Shown here: positions 34,058 to 45,501 of the stretch, in pieces
Numbering within the stretch: position 1 is the first letter of the stretch
Layout of the letters: the number at the start of each line of letters is the position of its first letter
Source of the DNA: Humulus lupulus
Taxonomy: Eukaryota > Streptophyta > Magnoliopsida > Rosales > Cannabaceae
DNA length: 64,000 nucleotides
Reading direction: 5' to 3'
Assembly: GCF_963169125.1 (NCBI RefSeq)
Contig: NC_084797.1
Span: 100,403,868-100,467,867 of the forward strand
Made by a program: the position numbers and the translations under genes
Notes under the pieces: model-generated
What the model was told of the DNA's origin: nothing
Database searches by the model: none
Seen by the model: only the letters and a program-made list of their open reading frames with translations

Positions 34058-34537
34058 CGTCTATGCACTTGGTTGTGCACTCACCTTTGCAGCCTTTGCA
34101 GGCTTGGGGTTGTTGTTTTGCCCACCTTTCCTCTTGTTTCCAGCTTTTGAAGACAAAGCTGGATGAGCTTCAACCTTAGCTAGATTAGCAGCAACATCAG
34201 TAGTCTTATTTTTACCTCCTTTACTAGGTCCACCCATGACAGGTTCAATAATCTGAAGCTCGTTCATGAGCTGCGTCAGACCATTGTTGAGTTGAGCACG
34301 AACGTGTAGACACGGTGCCGTCCGAGAATTTACGGTGCCATCACGAACGTGCAGAGACGGTGCTATCCAAGCATTTATGGTACCATCACAAGCATTGACG
34401 GTGCCATCACTAACGTGCAGACACGGTGCTCGTTCTGGGGATTCCTCAATCATGACGAATTCAGAGTTGTCACCAATCAACTCTATGTTGATATTCTACT
34501 TCCAATTAAGGAAGTTTTGTCCAGTGAGTTTCTCCAT
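34058..34537 (-). pseudogene. K: gag with deleted core and 15-residue repeats
   Basis: Gag starts at the ATG 34535-34537 with MEKLTGQNFLNWK, the usual copia Gag opening, followed at once by a TAG (34496-34498). After NINIELIGDNSEFVMIEESP the family would have a capsid core of some 150-200 residues. Instead there are two full and two partial copies of a 15-residue unit (DGTVNSRTAPCLHVR and variants), then the Gag C-terminal part LTQLMNELQIIEPVMGG. The element therefore lacks a capsid and could move only with help, if at all. Confidence 0.85.
34298..34429. repeat. 45-bp in-frame tandem repeat in copia gag
   Basis: Two 45-bp copies (34298-34342, 34343-34387) are followed by two 21-bp partial copies (34388-34408, 34409-34429). 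The unit length is a multiple of three, so the repeat stays in the gag frame. It includes the words ACGAACGTG, GACACGGTGC and ACGGTGCCATC. Confidence 0.85.
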
Positions 34538-35671
34538 CGAAAGTTGAGAAAGGATGGGAGTAGACACAGACACTACTTAACTTAAAACTACAAATTACCA
34601 ATAAAATAGAAATCAATCACATTTTCTCAATAAAACTTCTATTCACACATATTTCAAGAAATAGCACAACATATACCAAAAATATGTAAGATATGAGAAA
34701 AAAATACCAAAAACAATCATATCTCTATTTCTTTAGGTTTTTAAATAATCTATGATATCCTTGTCCCGGTTGGCGAGAGTAAAAAATACCACTAGTTAAA
34801 TAGAGTTGTAAACTCATTTAATAATGGACACCACTATTAACAACCTACTATTCGATCAAAATAAGAAAACAAAATCTCTTATTTTATGAGCTAGACCCGC
34901 GGTTTCAATAATCATAGAGTTATTCCTAGTAGTCATCGTAGGGGTGAGTCTAGTAGAATTTGACCTATAATTATCTATCTTTCGAAATCTAACCTTGTCA
35001 AAATAACTAATGAACACCTTCCGTAGGGGGACGAATCAAAGCGCCTCGAGGCCCCATTAAGCTATTGACTAAGTTAAACCAACGGTGGAGATTGAATAAA
35101 ATTCTTAAAATAAGCTCATTATATAATTAAGAATAGTATTTTTATTATTTATTTTTTAGAAAATTAATGACTATGGTTTTCCTAAAAAAAAAAATTAAAC
35201 AGATTAAAATTTTTAAAACCAAAGTCCTATAATTTCTTATTAATTCTAAAGTGTCACATTGAAACAAATTCAATTAATTTAGAATTAATTTGTTGCTAAT
35301 CAATATTTAGGTTTAACTAATATAATGAACCTATACAATTAAGTCCAACTAAGGTAAATGGGCCTTAACAATTGAGCTTGTATGGAGGAGGGCTGGGTCC
35401 AGTATGTCGTTCCCACTACAAAGGCCCCCTATCTTCCATACAAGGCCCAAAAGAAAAGAATTTAAACCTTTGTTTTATTAATTGTTATTAATTGATTAGG
35501 CCCACTATAGTCATGCAAAGCAAATGGGCCTTCACAAGTGGAATCACCCACAAGAGAGGAATTTAAACTTTATATTTTCTAATAGGCTCAAATAAAACCT
35601 ATCATTTTATGAATATTTTATTTGGAAAAATACCATATATCTAACAAACATATGGGCCACTATATGCATCT
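34538..35671 (-). other. Copia K leader, gag-proximal half
   Basis: This is non-coding sequence between gag and the insertion point of G. It is AT-rich with a few GC-richer islands (34990-35070, 35380-35440). Together with 50481-51801 it makes a leader of about 2.4 kb, long for copia. No gene seen. Confidence 0.7.
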
Positions 35672-35676
35672 AAGCC

Positions 35677-36472
35677 TGTTGACGCCGTTTTTCGTCAACA
35701 GTGAAAGAAGAGCACGTAAACAATAATTAGTAATGGCCAATAAAAATATGATAATACAAACACGATTTTTTACGTGGTTCAGCAGTTAAATCTGCCTAGT
35801 CCACGAGTCTTTCATATTAGGACTTAAGAATATCCCTGAAAATCTTTCAAGGATTAATTTTCCAGAGATTTCCTTAGGCTCACAAAAGTTCCGTCCTTTA
35901 CAATGGTGCATATCTTCTCTATTTATAGAGAAAATTTCAGAATACTATCCCACATATTTTGGGTAGTTACTCTTTTTATCCAAATAAATTAAATGGCCTT
36001 AAATGCCTATAATCCGATATAAAAGGAAACGTCTCCTGAAGACCAGGGGGCGTATAACTGATCAAATAATATCCCATGATTTTAGGGGATTTACAGTAAT
36101 AAATGTAGACCGCGTCTCCTATAGATGACTCATTAGGATAGTCAAGGTTATTATCCTATATTACCAAGGCCTTATTCTCCCAGGTCTCTTATCAACTTTC
36201 GAGCTTATGACATCTCCCGAGGCCACATGACTCCGAGATCGTACGCGCGTCAGGCTCGGAGCCCATGATCCGAGGTCACCCTTGAGAACAGATACACCTC
36301 GAAGCCTACCTTTCGATCTCGTGGGGATTTCGAGGCCACCATCTTTGAAGTCGTCTCAACTTTGCAGGCTCGATGTTTAGACTTCGAACATATTCCAGAC
36401 AATACAAGTTCATTCACTATGCATCCAGTTTTCGAGGTCACACTTATCGTGGCTCGAAATCTGGGTATAACA
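35677..36472 (-). repeat. 3' LTR of G
   Basis: It begins TGTTGACGCCG and ends GGTATAACA. The minus strand has a TATA box (CTATAAATAGAG, reverse of about 35917-35928), leaving about 240 bp for R and U5. That part holds the TTTTACGTGGTTCAGC and CTAGTCCACGAGTC blocks shared with H and the remnant at 1003. Just inside is the purine tract TTTTGAGGGGGCAAGA. Confidence 0.95.
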
Positions 36473-36741
36473 TCTTGCCCCCTCAAAAGTATTTGTTCGA
36501 ATCATAAGAGAAGGAAACTTTTGAACTACTTTCTTTGGGAATCGTACCGTCAAATACTTAAGAATGGACACGCGTCAGTTGGGTATTGCTCATTCATGGT
36601 ACTCAAGTACCTTGGAAATCTGCCCACGATCATTCGTCTGCCACCTTTTCGGTGCCATCATGTCATCGATCCCTGACCGTTGGATTTTATGAGGATTCTG
36701 GCCAATGGCACAGATTAATCCTTTTTATCACTTTTCTCCCT

Positions 36742-36751
36742 CTATATATAC
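36742..36751 (+). promoter_or_regulatory. TATA box of the antisense gene in G
   Basis: CTATATATAC lies 270 bp inside the LTR and 35-40 bp before a CT-rich, putative start region (TCTTCTTCCTC). A predicted 5'UTR intron starts about 200 bp downstream. The word CCGTTGGAT at about 36678 also precedes the TATA boxes of the H antisense gene. Confidence 0.55.
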
Positions 36752-36952
36752 AAGGTCTTCTTCTTCCTCTTATTTTACACGCATCAGAAACAAAAGAGAA
36801 GGGACGAAACCAGAGGCCATCCCAGAGAACTTCTTGCTTGTGCATGTTCTCTCAGCCGAAAAAACAAAGGACCTCCAGCTTGTTTGAGACCGTGAGCTCA
36901 TATCTGCAGCCTCTCCTTCAGTCAACGATTTCTCTGCAATCACCATTATTGT

Positions 36953-37456
36953 GTAAGTGTCCAATCTTTACTTTCCCTTATGCCAGTTCCTGTTCATATT
37001 GTTCTTATTATTTCTGTGAATGTACTAGTTTATTTTCTTAGTACGATACGTTAGGGAATTTTTCACCGATAGGATTCCACGTTTACATCTCCATACCGGG
37101 TTTACATCACTGGTTCCATACCCAGTTTTGATGTTTGAGCAAAATCTCTTTTCTCTGGGTTTTAAAATTTTAAAAGACATTTCTTGTACACCAAGATATC
37201 GGGTATAAAACCTTGGCCTTGATGAATGCACGATACCCAAGATTACCTTTTCTGGTTATCTGCCACTCTTTTTCCCCTGATTTTCGGGATTTTCAAAAAA
37301 TTGTCCACTCTCCTCCTGCTTTTCGTGGAATACACGCTCTCACTTTTTAATAAGGATCTTAGTATCGAGCTCGTTTTTTTCCTAAACTCTGAGCTTGTCC
37401 TGTCAAGCTCGTAATTCTTGCATGCATGGCCCTCACCATTTTTTCTTTCTCGCTAG
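36953..37456 (+). other. Predicted 5'UTR intron of the G antisense gene
   Basis: The donor is TTGT|GTAAGTG and the acceptor CTCGCTAG|ATG, 504 bp, with the acceptor directly against the start codon at 37457. The H gene has a matching 5'UTR intron (59594-59917). Confidence 0.5.
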
Positions 37457-38890
37457 ATGTCACAGAATCTGGAAAGACGGTGGGGGTCGTTGCTGGCAAT
37501 CCCTTATTCGCCCAAAACCCCGAGCCCGGAATCACTGTTTGCTCGGAATCAACGTCGAATTCGCGAGTACGATCTCGCACGCAAACAGGAGGATATTCGA
37601 GCTCATTACCGCCACCAAATTGACGAGGTCATAGAGAAGAAAAGGAGGACCCTTCGAGAGGCTATTTACCCAAAATCCGATTTAGGGCCCAGGCCGATCC
37701 CACTCGACCCCAAACTGACAGTGACTGTTGCGTACAGCCAGGGAGAGCTCCAATTTTCACTTATGGGGGAGCCTTCTACCTCGCAACCGAGGAGAGAAAT
37801 CTTCGAGGCTGAGCACTATTGGAGCTCGGTTACCTCGACAAGTCAGATTGTAACACCCAAGTTGCTAATAAGGTTTAAGACCTCGTTTAGCATGCCTGGA
37901 GGGCAATAAGTGAATCGACGTGATATTATATGAATTTGATTGACTATGTGATTAGAATGCATGATTAGGTCGTATATTTATGCTTGTGGGCCCCGTTTGT
38001 ATGTTGGGGGTAAACTGGTAACTTTAGCCCGTTGAGGGAATAAATGTGATAATTGTATTATGTGATTTGTACCGTGTGTGTGTGGAGTTTTTATTGTGAT
38101 GCACGCGGCGAGACGGTCCTAGTGAGCTATTTAGTCTAAAAGTCACAATGGGATTTTGTACCCGGCTCGGGAGGAGCCTAGGGGTACTTTGGGAATCTTA
38201 TAAGTTGAGTTGAGAATGAGTGGTTATAGTTATTGGCAATTGAGTAACCTGTGTAACCATTTGTAACTACTGTGAGTAACAAATTTTAGGTAGAAAATGG
38301 TAGAATTGAAATAGAAGTGTAAGGACAAGAATGCCCTTGAAGGTTTAGTTAGGAAGGGTTATTAGGAAGGGGTAAAGTGGTCATTTGGCAAGAGTATTAG
38401 ACAATTTTCAGCTGGGATATGGGGGGTACACGGTTTGGGCATTGGGTCATTTGGTGTTTTGATAAAATTGGAAGAGAAGAAAAAGAAGAAGAAAGAAAGG
38501 TTAGGGCAAGAAGAAGAAAGAAGAAGAGGTGTAGAAGGGGCTGAAGTGGGAGCTTAGGAGGAGATCAAGGAAGCTTATAGGGTGGATTCTCCACTTGAGG
38601 TAAGGATTTCTATGCACATTTAAGTTGGGTTTCTGTTTTGATTTGAGAAATCTAAAGCATAAGTTAAGCATTTTAAAGTTTGGTTTGAGTTGCTGAAATT
38701 AGAAATCAATGGGGTGGATTTTGGGTGTGATGATGTTTTGATCTTGATTCTAGTGTCTATAGGTTGCTAGATGGTTCATATGAAGTTTTGATTTGATCTT
38801 GGGGTTTTGGTATTTGTTTGGGTTGATTTGGGGAGGTTGTAGCTCGGGAAAAACGCAAGAGGAAACCCAGAAATCTGGGTTCACGAAGGA

Positions 38891-38988
38891 GCGCCGCGGC
38901 CCTGTTCTTGGGCGCCGCGGCGCAAGGATGCTTCAGGATGTGGCCTAGCCGCTGGGCGCCGCGGCCCTTGAGGGGAGTGCCGCGGCCC
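38891..38988. repeat. Paired-palindrome cassette in F
   Basis: The 8-bp palindrome GCCGCGGC occurs four times: 38893-38900, 38914-38921, 38958-38965 and 38979-38986. Spacing is 21 bp within each pair and 65 bp between pairs. Most copies extend to GCGCCGCGGCSC. The spacer of the first pair (CTGTTCTTGG) is shared with LTR A. Confidence 0.7.
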
Positions 38989-39232
38989 TAGGCCATTTTG
39001 GCAGCCAAAAAGTTGAGTTTTTTGGGCTTTTGCCTGGGGACACGGGGAATGGTTCCGATGTTTTGTTTTATGGATTTAGAGGTCTCGGGAGTACGGGATT
39101 GGTCCCGGGAAGTGGTCTTGGGCTTGGTTAGTATTAAAAGTGTTTTATGTGTGTTGTGACTAGGATTTCGGAGAGGCTCGTGCTAGAGGACCGTGCTTGT
39201 GACCTTGGTGCATTGGAAAGCTCGGGATACAG

Positions 39233-39686
39233 GTAAGAAAACCGTAACACCCGAGAATAGGGCATGGGCCCACAGTGTGATTGCAGGGCATGGCCCTAGA
39301 TTGTATTATGTGCAAATGTGTAATCTTAGATGAACTATTATATGTTTGAATAGTCATTTCAAAATGTATTATACGTACGATTATAATGAAATGAACGGCT
39401 AAGGCCGAGAGCGGCGAAGGCCGGGTACGGCCTTGGGGCCGGAAGTAACACTAAGCACATGGGATGCTATAGCTAGGGTGGGACCCAAGGGATACATGAG
39501 TTATCCTTATGGTGAGGACCGAGACCCCAGGCTTTGGTAAGGCCTCTGGGGCGGCATGGCCGTGCTTGTTTAGTCTAATGGTTTTCCTATTTATCAGTGG
39601 ATTATGTCAGCTATATTATTTGCATATGTTATGTACTATTTGGGTTTTCTTGCTGGGCTTCAGCTCATGGGTGCTCCGTGTTGCAG
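39233..39686 (+). other. Candidate intron inside solo LTR F
   Basis: The donor is TACAG|GTAAGAAAACCG and the acceptor GGTGCTCCGTGTTGCAG|GTAAAAG, 454 bp apart. Flanking words match A, B and D. Confidence 0.5.
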
Positions 39687-42542
39687 GTAAAAGAAAGGAG
39701 TCAGTCAACCGGCCATGAGTATGGAGAGCGTGGGGGCGGCGCGTACATGTTCGGCCTGCCCGACTGCTTTGGTTGGGGGCATTTTTGTATATGGCTGTAT
39801 TTACCATTCTTTTGATAGTTGATCAAGTGTAAATCTATTTTTGAGTTGTAAATATTTTGTAAACCTTATTTTTGGGAACCCAGATGTTTGATACTTAATG
39901 TTTTCAATGAAACTAAACATTTTCAAAGAGTACAGCCTTAAATTCTGGTTTATTCACACTTTTGGTTTTAGAAACCACGTAGAGTCAGTCAAAAGCACGA
40001 TTTCTGTTTTAAACTCACTAAGTAACGACTCTAAGGTAGTAGGGCGTTACACAAATAACTGATATTCTAGCCCTCCATGGCCTCAAGTTGTCAAGCTCCT
40101 TGAGGTGTCGAGCTCCGACCGCTATCGAGCGGAGCTGCTACGCCCCTGGGAACCCTGACAATAGGCTGAGGTACGCGGCATGGAGTCAGGAACACATGAA
40201 GGCAGGAGCGCTATTTCCTTTGAAGTCTTTTATCAAGGACTTCACGGATTTTGTTGTGTTGGCTCCGTTCCAGCTCAACACCAATTCTTACAGGGTTCTG
40301 TCTGCCTGAGGTCGCTATACCACGAGCTGAAGTGGGAAGGACCTTCTCCGCAAGAGATTTTGTATCTCTTCTGTCTGAAAAGTAATCCCTCCCGAGCTCG
40401 GGGAGGAGATGGCTTCTATTACCTTTCGAGCTATCCCAAAGAGAAAATGGTGTTTGAGGATCTCCCTAATCATCCACCTGATTTCAGAAAAGCCTTCTTC
40501 TGGACAGATGGCCTGTCCCCGTCTCGATGCTACTCATTCAGGCGGATTCGTAAGTATTCCAACCTTCTTTATCTCTGTGCTCGGGTTCTTATTTGTAGGT
40601 TCGTACTTAGTTGTAATGTGTCTTATTTTCCAGCCAATTTCCTTCGTCCTACTCCCGACGAGGCAATGAAGGGGCATAGAGAGGCCCTGCTCCAACTCCC
40701 TTATGGCAGGAGGTCTCTCTCGTACCTTTTGCACGAGGATAAGCTCCGAGTTTGCGGGCTTTTGGGAGATGGCCAGTCCACCTCGGACTGGTCCAACAAG
40801 AAGTATGATCATTGGGAGCAGGTGCCTTTGCCCACAGGCATTCTTCCCCCGAGGAGAGAGGTGAGGCCTCCACCTCCAGCTCGCCGAAGGAGTCCACCGT
40901 CGGGGAATGAGGCTAATGATGAAGCCTCGAGCTCAGACTCGGATGAAGAAGGTAAAGTCATCCTTATCTCGAGAATGTGGTCCCCCACCTTGTTAAAGCA
41001 TAAACCCGATAGGTTATTTTCATGCCCGTATGATAGATACCACTTCTATATATGGACTCGGGTAGATGATCGAGTTCATAGGTTTGATAGTTGGCTCGGG
41101 AAGTATGACACCATGTACAGTCTAACCGAGGTGTGGAACGGGATAGCCGTCCAATATGGGACAAACGACTATAGGGACCTTTCGAGGATGACGTCCACCT
41201 ATAGGGAAGGTACTCCCCCCGCCTCCTCTGAAGATGGGGGAATTTCATGGTCCCCGAGCTCTAGTTCGGGGGAGAGTTCCAGTTAGGTCTTTCTTTACTT
41301 GGTTTTTTCTTTTTTATTTTCCAAGCTTATTATCATTATGTCTAACTTCGATTGGAGCTGTGCAGGTGCCATGAATTCCGACCTCGACAGTATCATCGAG
41401 AGTGGTGGCGCCAAAAGGAGCAAGCGTCCCAGGGCGGGGTCGCGGAAGTTGGACCGGCCTGCCAAAGTCCCCAAGAGGGCCGAGAAGACACCACCTCCCC
41501 CAGCTCCGCCTGTTACCAGTTCCATCACAGTGCCGTCCTCGCAAGTCGGTGCCTCAACCGTGGCACCGACTTCGCAGGTCGATGCCTCTACCGTGGCATT
41601 GACTTCGCTGGTCGATGCCTCTACCACGACCGGGCCCCAACTTCTTGTAGCGGTTCGGCCGACACTTGGTCCGCCTCCTAGAAAGCTTTCTGCTTCTCGA
41701 ACTCACAAGCTGTCAGTTTCTACTCACATGGAGGAGTATGTAATTGACAATGCAGCTGGGTCCCATGGGTCTACGCTGGGCTCGGATGTCATGTCCCGAA
41801 TCGGCCAGAGCTTCAACAGTCTCGAAGCTCCTCAATGGCAATACCTGAACAACGCTCGAGATTGCACTGCTCTCTATGAGAAGAGTATCAAGCTCGCTGC
41901 CGCGGTAAGTTTTCTTCTACTTCTTTGTTATATATACACATTCCTGGCGTTAATGACGGTTATTTCTTTTGTCAGTCTCTTGCCTTTACTGCCCAGCTCA
42001 ACTATAAGTTGAACAATGAGATCCATTCGAGCAAGTCTTATGCTCAGGAGGCGAAGGATCTCCACCTCAAAGCAAGTGATGACCTGAAGGCAGCAAATGC
42101 AAAGCTTGAGGCAGGAGCTAAGGCGCTGGAGGCCAAAGCATCCGAGCTTGGGAAGCTGAAAGCTAGGCTCGAGGAGCTTGAGAAGGAGAATTCCAAGCTC
42201 GCAGATCTTGAGAAGGAGAACGCTCGGCTCCAGGAGGCCAACAGAAAGCTCGAAGAAGATAAGGCCGCCACCTTTGATATTATTGAGGGTGAAAAGGCTC
42301 GTCTCCTTGCTGAGTATAAAGAGAAGAAGGACCAAGCGGTTGATTCGGCCATGTACAGAATGTGGGCCAACAACGAAGACCTGGATACCAGCTTCTTAGG
42401 CCCTCTCGAGGCGAAGCTTCTTGATAAGTGGAATGCTCGGGAGGCCGCCTCCGAGGGAGCTTGGAAGGATAGTCATGCTATTCGTCCTGAGGGGTCCGGT
42501 GCTGCTGATGCTGAGAAGGCCAAGGAGACTCCTCTTTCTTGA

Positions 42543-43431
42543 ATCTGATCTCGGGTAAATCTTATCTCGGGGCTGCGTCCCCTTATTTTTGTAATTACTT
42601 TAATTTATGCCCACAGGGCTGATACAATTTCTTTTTGTTTTGACTTGTATATGCTTTACACTTTTGGTTCGAAATATTTTGCATATTTTATATGAATGAG
42701 TATTTTATGTTTATTTCTTCATACAAACATAGTTGGGATTTAGGCTCGAAACTCGATGCATCCACGCATTGTTTGTTCGAATTATCCGCTTTCGATCTCG
42801 TTATTCATCAAGGTCGGATATTACTTTAACCATGAACTCGAAAGCACTTGTATGGTATGTAATGTGAATGGTTTAGTTATATCTTATCGTTTAGTTACTT
42901 TTCCTCATCCTCGGTTATCTCTCCGAGGTTATGAGTTCGGAACTATTTTTCTTTAAGATATTCCAACCTCGATCTCGACTTATTTCGAAGTAGGTTTAAA
43001 TTCCAACTCGTCGATTAGTTTTAGCTAGTTCATTCCAAACCTATTAAGTTTGCACATCTGGTTAAATCCAAACGTTATTATCTTTTGATAATTTGGTTGT
43101 CCAAACTATCTAAGTTCGCGTATCTGGTTACATCCAAATACTTTTGATAATTCGGTTATGTCCGAACTATCTAAGCTCACATATCTGGTTATATCCAAAT
43201 ACTTTTATGTTTTTAGTGCATGTTATTTTATTTTTTAAGCTGATGGTATATATACCAATTATGCCCCCTTAATATCCTATGAGTGTGACCATAGGTTATT
43301 AAATTAAGAGAGATTGCAAAAATAAAAAGAGATAACATATTGAACGAAATAGATCTTTATTTGATGGAATTTAAAAGCAGACAAACTAATACAGATAGAA
43401 AATCATGGTTACATGCAACACTTTTCCTACA
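42543..43431. other. Spacer between antisense gene and integrase of G
   Basis: This is the region where two convergent coding units end (antisense gene 42542 plus, integrase 43432 minus). It holds about three partial copies of a 60-66 bp repeat at 43020-43208 and is otherwise AT-rich, non-coding sequence. Confidence 0.7.
43020..43208. repeat. About 60-bp tandem repeat with hairpins in G
   Basis: The words CTATCTAAGTTCGCGTATCTGG (recurring with small changes) and TCTGGTTAYATCCAAA repeat with a 59-66 bp period, two and a half to three copies. Each unit holds a short hairpin: TTTGG-TTGT-CCAAA at 43092-43105 and TTCGG-TTATGT-CCGAA at 43151-43166, where both arms changed together. It sits in the same place as the large repeat array of H. 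Confidence 0.65.
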
Positions 43432-44937
43432 CTACTGATAGTAAGGTCTAAGGTGTTCGCCATTCCATGCTCGCGGTACCAGGCTCCCATCCAATCTCGC
43501 AAGTTTGTATACACCGGGCCAGATGACTGACTCTATCTGGTACTGTCCTTCCCAATTCGGCCCGAGCACTCCAGTTGCCGAATCTCGTGTTGCCAAAAAT
43601 ACGCGTCTCAACACCAGATCTCCCATTCCGAACTTTCGATCTCGAACCCTCTTGTTGAAATAACTGGTTGTTCGTTGCTGGTAGGCAGCGTTTCTCAGCT
43701 GAGCCTCTTCTCTCTTTTCTTCAATTAAGTCTAAGGTTTCCTCGAGCTGAGTGTGGTTTGAATTTTGATCGTAAATCTGAGTCCGGATCGTTGGGATTTC
43801 GACCTTGAAGGGCAACATTGCCTCCCAGCCGTATGCTAGAGAGAATGGGGTATGCCCTGTTGATGTTCGAGCTGTGGTCCTGTATCCCCATAAGACTTGG
43901 GGTAATTCTTCGGGCCATCGTCCCTTCACCTCCTCCAACTTTTTCTTCAGAGAACTCTTGAGAGTTTTGTTCACAGCCTCGACCTGGCCATTTTCTTGGG
44001 GATGAGCTACTGATGAAAAACTCTTTATTATGCCGTTCTTTTCACAAAAGATGGTGAACAAGTCGCAATCGAACTGGGTTCCATTTTCGGATACAACCTT
44101 CCTCGGCACCCCATATCGGCACACGATGTTTTTTACCACGAAATCAAGGATCTTTGTTGAAGTTATTGTTGCCAATGGTTCAACCTCCGTCCACTTCGTG
44201 AAGTAATCCACGGTGACTACAGCATATTTTACTTCACCTTTGCCAGTCGGGAGAGAGCCTATGAGGTCGATGCCCCATACCACGAAATGCCATGGGGAAG
44301 TCAACATGGTCAGCTCGGATGGTGGAGCTCGGGGAATCGTGGCGAATCTTTGGCATTTGTCACATTTCTTCACGTACTCGAAAGAATCAGTTTTAATAGT
44401 TGGCCAGAAATATCCTTGGCGTATGATCTTCTTGGATAGGCTATGCCCCCCGGTGTGATCTCCGCAGAACCCTTCATGAATTTCTTCAATGATCTTCTTA
44501 GCTTCGGGTGGGGTTACGCACCGAAGTAACGGCATGGAATATCCCCTTCTGTATAGCTTTCCGTCCAAAATGGTGTAACGGGGAAGTTGGTACATCAACT
44601 TTCGAGCCTGGTTCCGATCTCTTGGAAGGACTCCGCTCTCGAGATATTCAACTATTGGGGTCATCCAGGTAGGTTCTGTGTCGATCATACACACATCTTC
44701 CTCCTCTGGCTCATTAATGCTAGGTTCTGATAGGTGTTCTATGGGCACAACGTTCAGTTCTTCATTTTCAGCGGATGTGGCGAGCCGAGCTAGGGCATCT
44801 GCATTTGAGTTCCGCTCGTGGGGAACCTGTTCGATTGTATAAAATTCGAAACACTCCAATGCGGATTTTACCTTCTCCAAATAAGCTGCCATTCTCGGGC
44901 CGTGAGCTTGGTATTCTCCCAAGATTTGATTAACCAC
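43432..44937 (-). pseudogene. G: integrase (TAT type), with Asp-to-Glu change
   Basis: 501 codons are open, from the RNase H end (RNSNADALARLATSAENEE) through the zinc-binding HTGGHSLSKKIIRQGYFW with CDKCQRF, to the catalytic core. Acidic residues: Asp in VVWGIDLIGSLP and Glu in GQVEAVNKTLKSSL. The middle one, normally Asp in VSDNGTQF, is Glu here (KVVSENGTQFDCD). The C-terminal part ends ARLDGSLVPRAWNGEHLRPYY, with no chromodomain, as expected for TAT elements. It is the longest intact open frame in the window. It would insert the cDNA if the middle residue were functional. Confidence 0.92.
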
Positions 44938-44940
44938 GAG

Positions 44941-45489
44941 CTAGGAGTCACTGTAGCAATGTATAGCTCTAGCTTTGAGCTCTTTTGCTATACGAAGTCC
45001 CGCGAGTAAAGCCTCGTATTCGGCCTCATTATTCGATGCATTGAAGCCAAATCTTAAGGCATAATGAAATCTGCTCCCTGCGGGAGTAACCAAAATGACC
45101 CCTGCCCCCACTCCATTTTCATTTGATGAGCCGTCGACGTAAAGTTTCCCCAGCTCGTGGGCCGGGGTTATCACCTTGTCGTCGGCTATGCCAGTACATT
45201 CCACTATAAAGTCCGCCAACGCCTGTGCCCTAATGGTCGTTCTCAGGTGGTAGGTGATCTCGAACTGTCCGAGCTCAACTGCCCATTTAAGAAGTCGACC
45301 TGAAGCCTCTGGTTTAGACAACACTTGCCTAAGTGGTTGATCAGTCAGCACATGGATGGGATGCGCCTGAAAGTAGGGGCGGAGCTTACGGGACGAATGA
45401 ATTAGACTAAGCGCCAGCTTCTCCATCAAGGGGTATCTTGACTCTGCCCCCAGTAATCTTTTACTGATGTAGTAAACGGGACTTTGCAC
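44941..45489 (-). pseudogene. G: RNase H domains
   Basis: 182 codons are open in the same frame as the integrase piece, separated by one stop at 44938-44940. The first part is the RT-linked RNase H (SPVYYISKRLLGAESRYPLM, HVLTDQPLRQVLSKPEASGR). The second half reads a further RNase H-like domain (KLYVDGSSNENGVGAGVIL, NNEAEYEALLAGLRIAKEL), the dual arrangement typical of the TAT clade. Confidence 0.88.
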
Positions 45490-45501
45490 CTTCTCTTCTT
45501 C

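Larger units (their letters stand above)
37849..40051 (+). mobile_element. Solo LTR F in the antisense gene of G
   Basis: It is 2203 bp, begins TGTAACACCC and ends GGGCGTTACA. Flanks are CAGAT (37844-37848) and CAAAT (40052-40056), a target duplication with one mismatch. The landmark order shows plus orientation. It contains the palindrome cassette 38891-38988 and candidate intron 39233-39686. It is the innermost insertion of the J-K-G-F stack. Confidence 0.9.
37457..42542 (+). pseudogene. Antisense gene of G (gypsy-type transposon domain, coiled coil), interrupted
   Basis: Predicted four coding exons: 37457-40549 (carrying solo LTR F at 37849-40051), 40634-40951, 41366-41904 and 41976-42542. 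Introns of 84, 414 and 71 bp have GT-AG ends. Exon 1 holds the domain seen in many plant proteins labelled putative gypsy type transposon (Pfam Transposase_28, from memory): LKSFIKDFTDFVVLAPFQLN, then EILYLFCLKSNPSRARGG and LPNHPPDFRKAFFWTDG. Exon 3 is Pro/Ser/Thr-rich, and exon 4 is a long coiled coil rich in KLE and ELEKEN runs. A one-base frameshift near 40305 and the LTR insertion disable it. Function is unknown; despite the family label there is no evidence it is a transposase. Confidence 0.75.

Noticed and set aside
37457..42542. Reading the antisense genes as DNA transposases because of the family name
   Set aside because: The plant domain label is historical. No catalytic triad is visible, and the genes sit inside TAT retroelements at a fixed position.
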